Origin: Paulownia fortunei
Lineage: Eukaryota > Streptophyta > Magnoliopsida > Lamiales > Paulowniaceae
Direction: 5' to 3'
DNA length: 64,000 bases
Assembly (NCBI GenBank): GCA_019321725.1
Contig: CM033115.1
Span: forward strand, 6,210,673-6,274,672
Under the pieces are notes generated by a model, which saw only the letters and a list, made by a program, of their open reading frames with translations, made no database searches and was not told where the DNA came from. Below are positions 1-12,649 of the stretch, piece by piece (the stretch's first letter is position 1; every line of letters begins with the position of its first letter). Position numbers and translations under genes: made by a program.

Positions 1-3000
1 TACCTATTATAACCCTAACTAATAATTATTAAATAGAAAATAAGGAAGACATAATTGGATTTTACTTATTTTTAAGTGGCATAGTGTGAACATAACACCA
101 AGTTCCATTTGATCTCAAACTCTTCTTCAAAAGCTGAAAACTGGAAGACAATCTATCTTCTTTATATAATTCTTTGAACACTTTGAATTTTTTAAATGAA
201 ATTGATTTCACATAAAAATAGTCTTCGATAGATTTCCAACCATAGGTCATGGCATGGGCATATAGAACTTCGTATGAGAGAATTATGATCGTTCAAAATA
301 TGCACAACAGCAAATTTCTAATATTTTCCTAGCTAAAAGAAAGAATGGGAAGAAAATACAACAGTAACAAAGAAAATATTCCTCTTATTCTCTCTACTCT
401 CTTTCTTAAATCTCAAGGTTTAAAAATTAAATCTAAAATCTCATTTAATTAATTTTAATTTCAAATTATCACTCCCTTCTAAGTTTAGTTTACTTTTTTA
501 TTTAGTTATTCAACTTTAAATATTTATATATATAATTAATATATTTTATATTGTTACTCAATTCTATGTTTATACTATCATAGTAATAATCAATTGAATA
601 TCATGAAATATGAAATGGATAATGAAAATTAAAATGTTGGATTTAAAAGTGTATATCCATGACTATAAAAAAATTAGATAGAATCCATATATGTACCAAT
701 TTGGCATTTATGACAAAATCCTGGTATCAATTAGAGCATTGTAAAACTCATTTTTCAATTTAGGATTAATGGCAAAACTCAAGTACATAAACTACTACAA
801 CTTTTATTAGTATCTTAATTATTTTGCTTGTTTTATCCTTAAATTTCCTTTTTAATTAGCATCAAAGCTCTTGGAATTAACCTTTTCATTTTTTCCATTG
901 TTGTGATAAATTGGTGAGAAATAAAAAGTCCACAAAAGTTTCTATTGAGTAAATAATAGAAAGACCAAAAATTTGTTGCAACAAAAACATAGCCTATAAA
1001 TCCAAATAAGGATTAAACATAACTTTTACAAATCAAATTTTAAATCGCGCTTCATAAATTTTAGTTTCAAAATTATTATTTTTCTCCAAATATATTGTAA
1101 TTTCAGTGTTTTATTTCATTATAATTTTTTATATTACGGGTTTTAAATCATGTTATCAATATTTAGAATTTATTTATCCAAATGAATATAATATGAATAA
1201 ATTGAAAGGACAATTAAAAGCGAATAGAGTCTAAAATGGTATACATGCCATTTACTCATTGTAAGAAACTAAGAAGAAAATCTAAAAGGACTTCATTCGA
1301 TATGTATTGACATTTATGGAAAATATTTGAAGCAATGTAAAACACTTGCAAAAATTCATGTACTAATAGATTAAAGTACCAAAGTGATTTTTATTTTTAA
1401 AGCCACCATGTTTATAATGCATTATAAGATTAAGTGCTATGATTAAAGTATCAGACACATTATTCATGATTTAAAAAAATTAAATATAATATGATTATCT
1501 ATAGATTTTTTTATTTCATATCTTTTAATTATGTTCATATTTGGTTTTTTTATTTTTGTTATATTTCTTTGCTGCGAGGAGTGATAGAGAGAAAGAGAAG
1601 TGAACAAGAGGAAAGGTAAGCAAATGAACAAGATTAGACTTTATATATTTTTTGAACAAGATTAGACATTATATATTTTTTGAATTAGTAAGTAGTAATT
1701 ACAAATAATATCATCATGTTGGTTATATAAATTTAGTATAACTTTTACAAACTAAAACAAAGAGAACCTCACAAATTTAATTTCACATTTATTCTTCTTC
1801 CTCCAAAAATATTTTAATTTCAATTTCTTTTCTTATCATAATCTTTTTATATCCTACTTATAAGGAAATATATTACTAGTAAATTCTAGATCTATGTTCT
1901 CAATACCATAGAATTTAATTTAATACAACGAAATATAGTATGAAAGATTAAAAGGACAATTAATAGAGTTTAAAAGGTTATATTTGTCAAAATAAGAAAT
2001 TTAGAAAAAAAACATAAAATAACTTAAAGTGAAACTTGGGTATCACTTAAAACATTTATTTGTAATCTTTTTATTATAGAATAAGCGTACCTAAGTTATT
2101 ACTTAAGTAACTTTTACACAATTATATTCAATATAAGCAATATTTCCAATAATCAATTAAATCTAATAAATTGATTTAGTCCATTCTTTTAGACGATAAA
2201 TTATATGGTAAAGTTGAAATTTAACTAAGAAAAATAAATTTGATACTTGATTGTATAAAAACAAGAAACTAAACAAGAGAAAATACAAAATTGAATTTCA
2301 CTTTTAATAAGTGAAAAGTATTGTGGATTTCTAAATATTTTATGTATCAAATTGATGATGCATGGAAAATTGAATTTTCAAACTATTAATCAAATATTGT
2401 TTTGTAGTTATTGATTAATCTAAAATTAGTTACTTTACAATTCTTTTTCAAACAATGTTTTCAAAAAAATAATCTAGATTTAACTTTTTTTTTTTTTTTT
2501 AAGTTACAACTGGAATCATTCTATATACAATGATCACGAGTAGTACGATTGGTAAACATATGCAGGTAAAAATATATGATAGGTAGATTTAGGTCAAGGA
2601 CGGGCCTCTTTTTATGATGATTTTGCTTTTCTTTTTGAGTTGAAAAAATTAACTTTTTTAGTATATAGATTAAAATTTAAAATTGTTTTTTAAGATACAT
2701 ATATTTATTAAGAGAACCTCTATTCTTCCAAAATTACAAAATTACAAACAGTTTCTAAAGAAATATTTGGAGAAATCCCCTCAATCCATCTTAGATGTCA
2801 ATCCCCTAAATCTTATATTCCTATTCATTTATTCATGTAGCATTATCACATTCAGCATAATATATTCATTATGAGTTATGAAAATCATTGGAAATTTTAA
2901 CAAAAATTTGTGTCCTGAGACTTACATTTGTTCAAAGTATCAAAGAATATATGGAATTCATTAAGTGGCTTTTTGTTGTTTCATTTTTTACCTTCATGAA

Positions 3001-3625
3001 ATTTTACTTGAGATTTTCAATTGATATTGATTGACATTAAATTTATAGAAATAACTTTCTAAACAATGGAAAAAATAAAAAGAAATTCTGATTCTCTTTT
3101 GTTCATGATATTACCAACTAAAGTGAAAAGAAAGATGGCATAGATAACCAAATTTAGAGTAAGGGACAGGAGATAGTCAAATATTCAAAAAGAAAAACAC
3201 AATGAATTCTATGAAACCAAACAAAAAAGCATATCTCGAGCCGTCAAAGTCAATCAGAAAAAGGATTAATGCAACCACATAATATAACAATGTTAATTTA
3301 TAGTGTGTATATAAATATTATTATTTATGTTTTGAATATTAAATAATTTCATTAAACATTATATTGTGTTGACCAATTTTTATTTTTTTTCATACATTGC
3401 ATTTGAGTTATAATTTATATGATGAGATTTATAAGTGATGCAACAATTTTTGTAACGTCCTATATTTTATTAAGCTTATCGTACTTTTTTCAAATAAAAT
3501 GGTAGAAGGACATATGACTAAAGCTTTGCAAAAAAATGCTTAGAAATTAAAATCCAAAATACAATAGTAACATAACAAGAATCAAGTTAAGATATGAAGT
3601 TATATGATTCTTTATAATTTTTATA

Positions 3626-3863
3626 CTCCCTCCGTCACAAAATTAAAGCTCCCATTTGACCGAGCACGGAGTTTTAGAAGATGGTTAAAAAAGTGAAAGT
3701 TTTGTGTGATTTTACAATATTGTCTGGATGAGAGTTAGTGGTGTCAAAACATCACTTTAAATGAAAGGGATTTTGGAAATAAAATTTCCATGTTAGGAAA
3801 TAGAGCCTTACTTTTTGGAACGTCACAAAAAAGAAATAGGAGTGAAATTTGAGACAAAAGGGA
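3626..3863. mobile_element. Degenerate Stowaway-like MITE (left arm copy)
   Basis: The element opens with TA followed by CTCCCTCCGT, the terminal motif typical of plant Stowaway (Tc1/mariner-type) MITEs. The opposite end is degraded (a stretch resembling AAATTTGAGACAAAAGGGA before TA). It sits in PAP intron 5 and codes for nothing. The mirror copy is at 24619-24856. Confidence 0.6.
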
Positions 3864-4582
3864 TATTAATTTCTCTATTTTTAATTATATTCTTTGACGA
3901 GCAACGCATGTATTTTTTACTATTTTTAATATTAAAAAGAATAGAAAAATCTAATAAAGGAAGTAAACATGCCTGTCTAATGCCTTTTCGTTCTTCATCA
4001 GACTAAATGACTCACTATTCTTTGTTGGCACATGGCCATAAGTTGTCCTATTAATGACTAAGCAATAATTAGCTTATTACTTCCTAGTATTAATTGGAAA
4101 AGTTGTTAATCTTAGAGAGCTACAGGAATAAGAAATGACCAACGAATATGCAATCCTTGACTACAACTTAGTTCATCTTAAAGGGATGGGCAGAATTTGT
4201 CTTCTAAATAACACATAATCACACTTCCTTCCATAGTAGAGAAGTTGGTAAAAATCGAATTAATCTAAATACAGCATAAGACTACAAGGATAACACGATT
4301 ATCAACGGAGAGGAGTTCCTTCCGAATGCAAATTCTGTTAAGACAAAAATTGATATGAAAGTAATTTCCTCAACTAGTTATGTAAGTTCCTCGTATTCTT
4401 CGGATATTCACTACGTTATTTACCCCCCACTCTGCAAACATGAGTCTGGCATGTATAGAAGTGGAAACTTTACTCGTTTATATTGGAGTATCGTTGCTTT
4501 TGTGAATATAGTAATTAACTGGAGTAGAAATAGAAAGTCTATGCTGAGATTTTCAGAGAATTTCAAGTAAACAAACACTTAC

Positions 4583-7280
4583 GTGTCCGTTAAAGACTAT
4601 GTCCACTCCATACTGGTACAGTTTATCTTCCATAGCTACCTTCATGCATTCAGCTTCTCTGTAGTGTGCCTTGTAAGTGGTGTACCATGGCGGATGCCAT
4701 GTAGCTACTAACCATGGAGTAACTTCTCTGTTAACATTAGCTAGATCCTTTTGCAACCATTTGTATTGATCATCTGTAGTGAAGAAGTCACAGAATTTAG
4801 GGCCAACAAAACAACTATCAGACATTGACAACATTGTTATTCTGCTTTATGATAATTGAAGGTTTTTTTCACCTGATCTATTATAAGCAACATATCCACC
4901 TAGGACTATAAAATGTATGCCCCCTGCATTAAAAGAATAGTAGAATATGGAAGAAGATCCACTTTCTTTAGATGGGAATGCAAATCGAGAACTGTAGGAT
5001 GCAAAAGTCTGATTTTGAGCTTGTTCTTCTATTTCATGGTTCCCTTGCACCATCATTACTGGAACTTTAGATATCACTGGCTGCATAAATCTGAAAAAAT
5101 CATACAGTATTAACCAAAATTCTAAGGCAAATTGGACCAAGAGCATAAAATTACTCTTAAGAATTTCAGGGAAACAATGCTTGAAAACTTATAGAAACTG
5201 GAAACTATCAATAGGGATATATGTAACCCATGTAATTCGTTAAACTACTACTTCAAAGATGCAAAGGTTATGGAAGATAAAGAACAATATAAAAGTTTAT
5301 GATTTTGTCAAGATTCAATAATCTAATTAGAACCAGAGCTTGCCACCGAATGACAAACATTGTTATGCTGATTACCACAATTCAAATGAAGAGATACATT
5401 ACTCAACCTGTTACCTTCCCCAATAATCCCAACGAGGCTGATAAGTCTCATGTATAGGAGTATCTGAAAATGAGCATGAATAGCAATCTGAACCAGTCCC
5501 ATTTGTAAGATATAAGTTAGCATAGCATACATCTCCAGCCAACAGAATTAGATCAGGCTTGTTTCTTGTCAAATGTTCAATTGTTGAAGTGGAGTTGTAT
5601 GTGAGACCTAGGTCTCCCATAACAGCTATTCGACTCGGATAACTTTTCGGAGTAGAAACTGGCATTGTCTTGAAATAATAGATCTCACTCATTGCCAGTA
5701 TTGAAGGATCTCCACACCTATAGTAGTATAGTGTATTGGGCTCCAATCCTGCAGAACAAGAAACAACTCCAACCTCTCAACTACTATTACAGTTGATGGA
5801 TATGAAATGTACCATCTCAACCCTCTCTCAGTCTATTCTCACAAAATACCATGTTAGTTCAGTCAATATGTAGCAGAAATGCTAAAAAGGAGCTACATGC
5901 AAATTACTCAAAGTGATAGACTAGCATGCAGAGGAATTACTATTAGTACATGCGAACGTTGTAATTGACTATTTCTTACAATCAGGAAAACAAAAACATA
6001 TGTATACCAGGAAAACTTAACTATGAATAGGAAAAAGCGGTTTTCAAAAAGTAGAAAGAATCCTGATTAAGGTACTTTTCCCCTATCCAACCCTCTTCCC
6101 TTCTGCACAGGGAACAGAATATCCAACAGCAGAGAAACAAATAGCTACTTGCAATATCAGTTAAAAAGCATATTGTTAGTCAAGAGAAGCAAGAAGATGG
6201 AGAATGAGATGCGTTGTACAATTAAAATCATTGGCATACATTAGATTGAGAATATAACAAAGGAGTTTTAAAAGCAAAATAAGGATAAGGAATAGCAAAA
6301 ATTCTCTTAGCATACCTACCTGTAAGACGGACATGATGAATAATTCCAGAAGTGTAATTCTGGAGGCCTTCAAAAGGATAAAGTTGATTGTAGATGAGCG
6401 ATTGTCCCGTAGCTTTGTGAATCATAGGAAATCTTAACTTTCCATAGTGAACTACACTTGCAACAGTTTTTGGGTTCAATGGTTTAATGTTCTTCCCAAT
6501 TTGAAATTCCCCTGCACATGAAATTAGCATCATCACAGTCTAAAAGATCTAATCACAAAAGAAGCAGCTATGGGCCTACATCACATAATATACGGGGAGA
6601 TAAAATTCCCCCTTACACACACTATCCATTAACATAGTCATCACCAAAGTCTTAGTATGCTCTTGTTTCAACAAATTCATAAAATGGACTTACAAGAACA
6701 CCTAATCAACTAAAATTTGGTCGCCGTAAAATGTTAAAAAGAGACTCTAAACAATGAATTTTAAGAAATTCAGTGCAGATTACCTCAATCCTATCAACTC
6801 AATAAGAAAAAAAATATCAAAGAATTAAGAAAAGCGACATTCTTAATAACATCTGACAAATATATCTTCATATCTACAGCAGATGAAGTATCCACGTAAC
6901 CTTGACTGACCATTAAACTAAAACTAAAGCATATCTCAGCATTAATCTCACTTCACCCCAAAAGAGTACCAAAAGATAATTCAAACATAACTAAAAAACA
7001 AGAAATTCTAACCTGTAATCCAAGAAATCCAGACTGAATCATAAGTGGAAGAAAGGGAGACTGAAATTTGTTCAGGCTCAAAACCTGTAACATTCCTTTG
7101 CACTCTGGGATCAGTATCAGGCAAATCTATTGCATGTCCCCTGAAACTCTCATCCAGCGGAACAGTCACAGGATTAAAGGGTCCTTCAAGGGTTGTGGGA
7201 ATTTCACCATAAATTTGAAATAAATTCAGAATAAGAAAAAAAAATGCTACCGCCACCACTTTCCCCAACTGCAGGGCCAT
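4583..7280 (-). CDS. PAP15: Purple acid phosphatase, PAP15/phytase-like, mirror copy (exons 1-5 only)
   Basis: This is the minus-strand duplicate of the gene at 21202-31261. Exons lie at 7280-7013, 6511-6320, 5748-5415, 5090-4873 and 4773-4583, all with GT-AG borders. The encoded residues 1-401 are the same as in the right copy: signal peptide, GDLG, GDVCY, GNHE, WHPP and the first His of the GHVH motif. The last two exons, which carry the second His of GHVH and the C-terminus, would fall left of base 1, so the copy is cut by the window edge and not visibly broken. It is either a second, palindromic gene copy or an assembly duplicate of the same locus. The gene symbol is by family resemblance only. 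Confidence 0.85.
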
Positions 7281-8185
7281 TTTCTCAAAAATACGAAACT
7301 AAAGGAAACCCAAATAAAAGTTAAAAAGAAAAGGAAAGCATAAAAGAACAAAATTACATGGAGAGAAGAAAGAGAAGGTGGTGGCGAGACTTTTTTGAAA
7401 GTAAAGGCAGCTTCTTTCTTTAAGCAAGTTCTTTGGTCCAAGAATTTTTTTCAAGATTATTACCATCTAATAATCTATATCTAAAATAAATTGTCTTGAA
7501 TACTATGTCATGTCAAGAACTTTGTGGGATTTCATTGCAAATCGTTTGTGTGCGTGTGTGTATATATATATAGATTAAGCTTGAGATGACATAAATAAAG
7601 TCGCTTTTGAAGAGGCAAAGGGGCAAGGGGCAAGGGGCGGGACGGGGGTTGCTGGGGATGGGAGCTTCAGGGATGGTGTAAGAACTTTGGAGCGTGGTGA
7701 GCAATTGGACAAACAACGGGTTATTATTACTTTAGAGAACTAAAGGGAGGAGGCAAAAAAAAAGAGTCAAAACGGTGCGTGGGGGGTGGGGCTTGGCGGG
7801 TGGTAAGCAACAAGACAAGCAACGGTTACGTCAGTTATAGAATGGCTGAAAAGAAAAGCACCGTTATCATGAGAGAAGCCTCGTTTGGAGTAAACCATAT
7901 GGCCTACTAAAATTGTTTGGCTTTTCCGAGGCGCCACTTGATTTGGGTTTTAGGTTGATAATTGTTTTGTTTATAAGTAAGATTCTTCTTTTTTTAAAAA
8001 AAAAAAAGTTTTTTTATATTATTTATATTTATTTGAGATATTTTAAATTACAAATTTTGTTTTTTAAAATACTTTTTTTTTTCAAAAGTATTGTCTCACT
8101 CATATCACAACTACCAAACGCTAGTTTTAGGATAAATAATATAAAATTATACAAAATTTAATGTTTTTTAACTCTCTTCTAAAAG
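7281..8185 (-). promoter_or_regulatory. Upstream region and 5' UTR of the mirror PAP copy
   Basis: This is the reverse complement of 20297-21201. It holds the leader and presumed promoter of the left PAP copy and shows the same pyrimidine-rich leader, TA/CA dinucleotide tract and poly-A/T tracts. The inverted repeat ends at 8185, so the left copy has a different far-upstream context (8186 onward) from the right copy, whose upstream is the gap. Confidence 0.5.
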
Positions 8186-8857
8186 TATTAGGTCAACTTA
8201 GACCAATTGTTTACAGACGGAGGAATAATAAGTTAGAATGCAATTCAAATAATACATAGGAATTCAAATTTGTTGTAACATCAATTGGCCTCCGTGTGGG
8301 TGACTTTGAGGGGAAAAAATTTATTCTTATTGTGGGTGACTTTGAGGGGAAAAAATTTATTCTTATTCAAATATAATGTGAATTGTATTCCTGTTTTATG
8401 TTTAGATGTTAAATTAGTACACAGTTTTAATTAATAAATTCATTATCTTATATTTTTATAATATTTAAAACCGATTGAAGGACAAGGATGATTAAAGTGT
8501 ATATTATTTTAACAATTTATGTGTGATGTTTTAACTTCAAGTGATATAAATTATAGTTCTCTGTTATTCCTTTTTGCCGTCGCAATCAGTTGGCAGAACA
8601 ACGGTCATTAAATCTTATGATTTTATCTACAACTTTCAGGAACATCAAATGACGTTATAGAAAATAGTGTATTATTGCTAGATATTTTAAGAAAGAGTTA
8701 ACAGTATTTTTTCTATATGATAACAATTGCATTTATATAAGGGTTACAATTGAAACGTGATGTTTAAATTATTATAATATAATATTTTAATTATACTATT
8801 GCTATAAGTTATAATTTTTTGAACAATACAAGACATTTATTCTTGCAAGATCTAAGG
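8186..8857. other. AT-rich intergenic stretch with a 36-bp tandem duplication
   Basis: I see no gene. Just outside the inverted-repeat arm is a GACGGAGGAATAATA stretch (about 8216-8230) that resembles a degraded Stowaway end. At 8296-8367 a 36-bp unit beginning GTGGGTGACTTTGAGGGG is present twice in tandem. The rest is low-complexity AT-rich DNA. Confidence 0.6.
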
Positions 8858-9822
8858 GGGTTTTTAACAAAATATTATAATTTAATTAAATAATTTTCAA
8901 AATATCGTGGAATATATGGGGTTTAATTTTTTATGATAAAACGTTAAACGGTGTAATACTTTCAATTTTAATTTTTTTAATTTTCATACAAAAGTGTTAC
9001 CCTGTATAACGCTTTGACCAAAGCGTTACCCAAAATAACACCAAGCCAAAGCGGAATTTGCCAAAGCGTTACATGGTGTAACGCTTTGGCGAACTCTAAA
9101 TTCTCTTTTTGTTTTGTTTTGTTTTTTTTTTGTTTTATTTTTTTAATTTAAGTAATTTAATTTCATATATATAATTATTAATTAAACTGTGTCAATTATA
9201 TATATGTGTAATTTATTCATATTATGTGTATTTAGTATTGTGTGTAATTATACTATTACACACGTAAATATAAATATTTTAAATTTTAAATAAAATTTAA
9301 CCAACGGTTAATTTTTTTTTATTATATAAATGAATAGAGTAATCAAATTAAACAAATTATATACAGTGTAAACTGATAAGATGTTTGGAATTCATTTATA
9401 TAATATTTTTTTAAAAAAATAGTTAAATTTTATTTAAAATTTAAACTTTTTATATTTACATGTGTAATAATATAATTACACAAAATACTAAATACACATA
9501 ATATGAATAAATTATATATATATATACAATTAACATATTTTAATTAATAATTATATATATTTGTGAAATTATATTATTTAAATTTAATAAAAAAAAGTTA
9601 AACAAAAAAATAAAAAATAAAAATAGAAAGCGTTACCCAAGGTAACGCTTTGCAATTTGGCAAGTGTTACCTTGGGTAACGCTTTGGTTAAACGTACCCA
9701 AATAAAAAAAATAGAAAGTGTTAGCCGGGTTAACATTTTGCCATAAAAACTTAACCCATTTTTATTTCTCGATATTTTGATAATTATTTTATTAAAATAT
9801 AATATTTTGGTAAAAACCTCAA
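8858..9822. mobile_element. Foldback (long terminal inverted repeat) element with GGTAACGC hairpins
   Basis: The two halves pair over roughly 400 bp each. The left end (AAGGGGGTTTTTAACAAAAT) matches the reverse complement of the right end (ATTTTGGTAAAAACCTC), and the internal AT-rich tracts also mirror each other. Clusters of GGTAACGCTTTGG and its complement near 8995-9085 and 9625-9690 are short palindromes. There is no open frame of note. This structure fits a non-autonomous foldback/MULE-type element. Ends are approximate and I could not fix a target-site duplication. Confidence 0.65.
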
Positions 9823-12300
9823 GACCTAAGGTAAGAGGTTTAATTTCCATTCACAACAATTGCTATGAAGGGGATTATTGTGCAACAGTAATTGCCTTCT
9901 GGTGGAGAGAGGATTGTTGGAATCAATAGCCATTGTAAAAGTAATTGCTATTGGAATTTTGATAGGTGTAACTTTATAATGGATGACGGAATAATAGCTT
10001 ATGGTCGAGGTAACAGTTAGACTCTTTGTCATTAAGACAAAATTGCTCACACTCAGTGCTAACGAAATTTGACAATTGTCTTTCAAAATATAATGATTAA
10101 CTTCTTGTGATACTAGCACTACAAATCACAGGAACTACATACTAAAGTGTTTCACAACTCTCTTTAGAACTTCATAAGAAAGAAGAGAAAATTTGATTAA
10201 ATGGGATGAAAATTATGGAATTCAGGGGGTTTATTTATAATTGATGAAAAAGTTGTGGGCGACAAAATAACCCTTGAAACATGCGGTGACTGGATAGACA
10301 CATGGTGCTACCATCCATTCAACGTTGACTGGTGATAAGCTCATAGTTCAACACATTTATGACACCCTTAATAGAACAACTTGAGATATTTTATTATATG
10401 ATTTGATAATAGTGCACTTAATTTTGACAAATTTTGTGTATGTACGGTAATTGAACATGATTGATGAGAAAAAGAAGAAAATGCTTGGAAAAATAAGAAA
10501 AGCAGTCACGCTACAGCGCTAGAAACAACAAAGATCGCGCCTCGGCATCGTACATGGTGCCACGACTCCACTGAACGATAGAACCAAAGAGAGGTTTGGC
10601 ACCACAATGCCAATTTACTGTGACATTGTGCCACTTGCATGACGGAAAACATATTGATGCTTTTAGACTGTGACAAGTAGCGATCAATCATATTTTTTGG
10701 CATATTTTTTAATGTATATACACAAGATAGACACAATACATCACACTCCATTTGATACATAATCCATATTCTCTCAAAAATATCTTATCATAATCCATAT
10801 ACCAAACACATTTTTTACACACATATTTCTCTCAATTTCCACATACAAGTCCACATACTCATTGAAGGAGGCTGGAATTGGGAGCAATGGGAGAAGAATT
10901 TCACCTTGGACTTGGAAGATTGATTGAAGATTTAAAGAATCTAAGCTTGGGTTGTAATTTTTCTTTCTCATTTATTTCAAATTATGTTTAATCTAGTGTA
11001 ATTGTGAAAGAGCCATGATGGATGTACCCAAATTGTGCTTGATCTTTTACACTATGAACTAAATTTTCTTAGTCAAGGCTTGAAAAATCAAGTCATAGAT
11101 TTATGAGTTAATAACTTGCTTATGATTAGATGATATTTCAAATTGTGTTGACCATGCATTATGATCTTAATGACTTTTGAAGTTTGGCCAACTTTAAATT
11201 GATTTATGTTGTTGTGAATGAGATCGAGAGGTAGTGTTGCATAGAGATATAAAAATTATTACATGCAATAGTCATTGATATAATTTGATTATGTTGAAAG
11301 CTAGTGGAGTTTATAGGATTTAATGCATTATTAATTGGTTAACCCATATTAAAGATCGGTTGCCTCTTAATAGTTGATTTGGCAATTCTTGAGAGAGACT
11401 ACCGAGTACATCTAGAGATCTCGTTGTTGCATGATTGAAAATGTATTGTATTTTAATTTGTGAAACTCGTAATAAAATAGGTTAGTTTCCATAGCCTTGA
11501 CTACCTTCTTCCTAGATTTTAGTCTCATATATTTCTTAGTTCTTAACTTTATTTTGCTAATTGGTTTGTTTTAGCTTGTAAATCACTCATCCAATTTTCA
11601 AAGGTTAAATATAATACTCGTATACACCCTTATTTCCTAGGAACACAACAACTCTCACCTCACATGCTTTATGACTTGCAATTAGTACATTTCATCATCA
11701 AGCGTTGCACTGCTCATGCATCAACTAGTGGCACCACTATCTGATAGGCATTATTTAGCACTGACTAAATGTCCATTCGCCTCGTCAGTAGATTTCGCTT
11801 GTCATATTCAAATTTGAAAAAACAAATTAAAAATTTAATAACCTTCTTAATTTATTTTATATAAAAAAGAATATACTGAATGGACCAACAAAGCCCAAGC
11901 CTAGGCCCAACTGAACCTGGCCTATCGGTTGCGAGTGCGTGTGGGCATTGGTCCAAACGTATAAGAATGTAGGTTCTCCCCCTTTCAAGAACTATTGGTA
12001 CTGCTTTTGGCCTAAATCCAAGTCTCTAGCTTGAGTTAAATAAAATGATTTTACTATTACACATTTCTCATTATGGGATTAGGTGACTTTTCACCAACCC
12101 ATATTTTCATATTTAACAGTAAAGCTTTCAAGTGGCCTATTTTGTGAATTAATTTCTCATTCACCCGAAATTAATTTTGAAAAAATAAATTTACTAAATT
12201 TATCTACCCATTATGTGGATTACGTTTAACCAAGTTGTTTTAATTTTTATTAAATAGAACCTACTTAAATTATTGATCAAAGTTAGGTAAAAATCTAATT
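9823..12300. other. Unassigned intergenic DNA, probably decayed repeats
   Basis: I find no convincing gene. A 97-codon minus-strand frame at 9826-10119 has no recognisable domain. The part around 10860-11700 has the composition and wording of plant LTR-retroelement untranslated DNA (plus sense) but shows no LTR pair. The stretch 11880-12300 may belong to the 3' LTR region of the neighbouring copia element. None of this is secure. Confidence 0.35.
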
Positions 12301-12649
12301 TTTAATACTAATTTTCAATAATCCTCTGCATGAATGAAATTAATGTATGTGAGTATGCAGATACTAAAGAGAGTTCATATGGAAAATTATTACATCGGGC
12401 TAGGTAGCTTGTGACTTTGAGCCTTCCTTAGTACAATACAATCTAATTTACTAGGTTGATCAATGATGCAATGTCTTGAATTATTCAGTTGTTGGTATAA
12501 ATCAAGACAGTAGTATTCAGACAATAGCTTCCCTAACATCTTTAGTTCTCACTTGGTGTCTGTTTTAGCCTTGGACAAGATTTTGGATCTACAAGTGTTT
12601 TGGAGAAGCAGCTCTATTTCACACTTATACAAGTAATATTCTATTAAGA

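Larger units (their letters stand above)
1..8185 (-). repeat. Left arm of 8,185-bp perfect inverted repeat
   Basis: This arm is the reverse complement of 20297-28481. Coordinate pairs sum to 28482 at both ends and at every internal landmark I checked (exons, MITE, homopolymers, small open frames), so no indel separates the arms. The inner end is at 8185, after which the sequences part: unique DNA follows here, but the N gap follows at the other arm. Identity runs to base 1, so the outer end lies beyond the window. The arm holds exons 1-5 of the PAP gene, its promoter and about 4.6 kb of the large intron 5. Such lack of divergence in intron DNA suggests a duplicated contig or allele more than an old duplication. 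Confidence 0.95.

Noticed and set aside
9826..10119. 97-codon minus-strand frame
   Set aside because: No domain, no neighbouring exons with splice signals, low-complexity composition.
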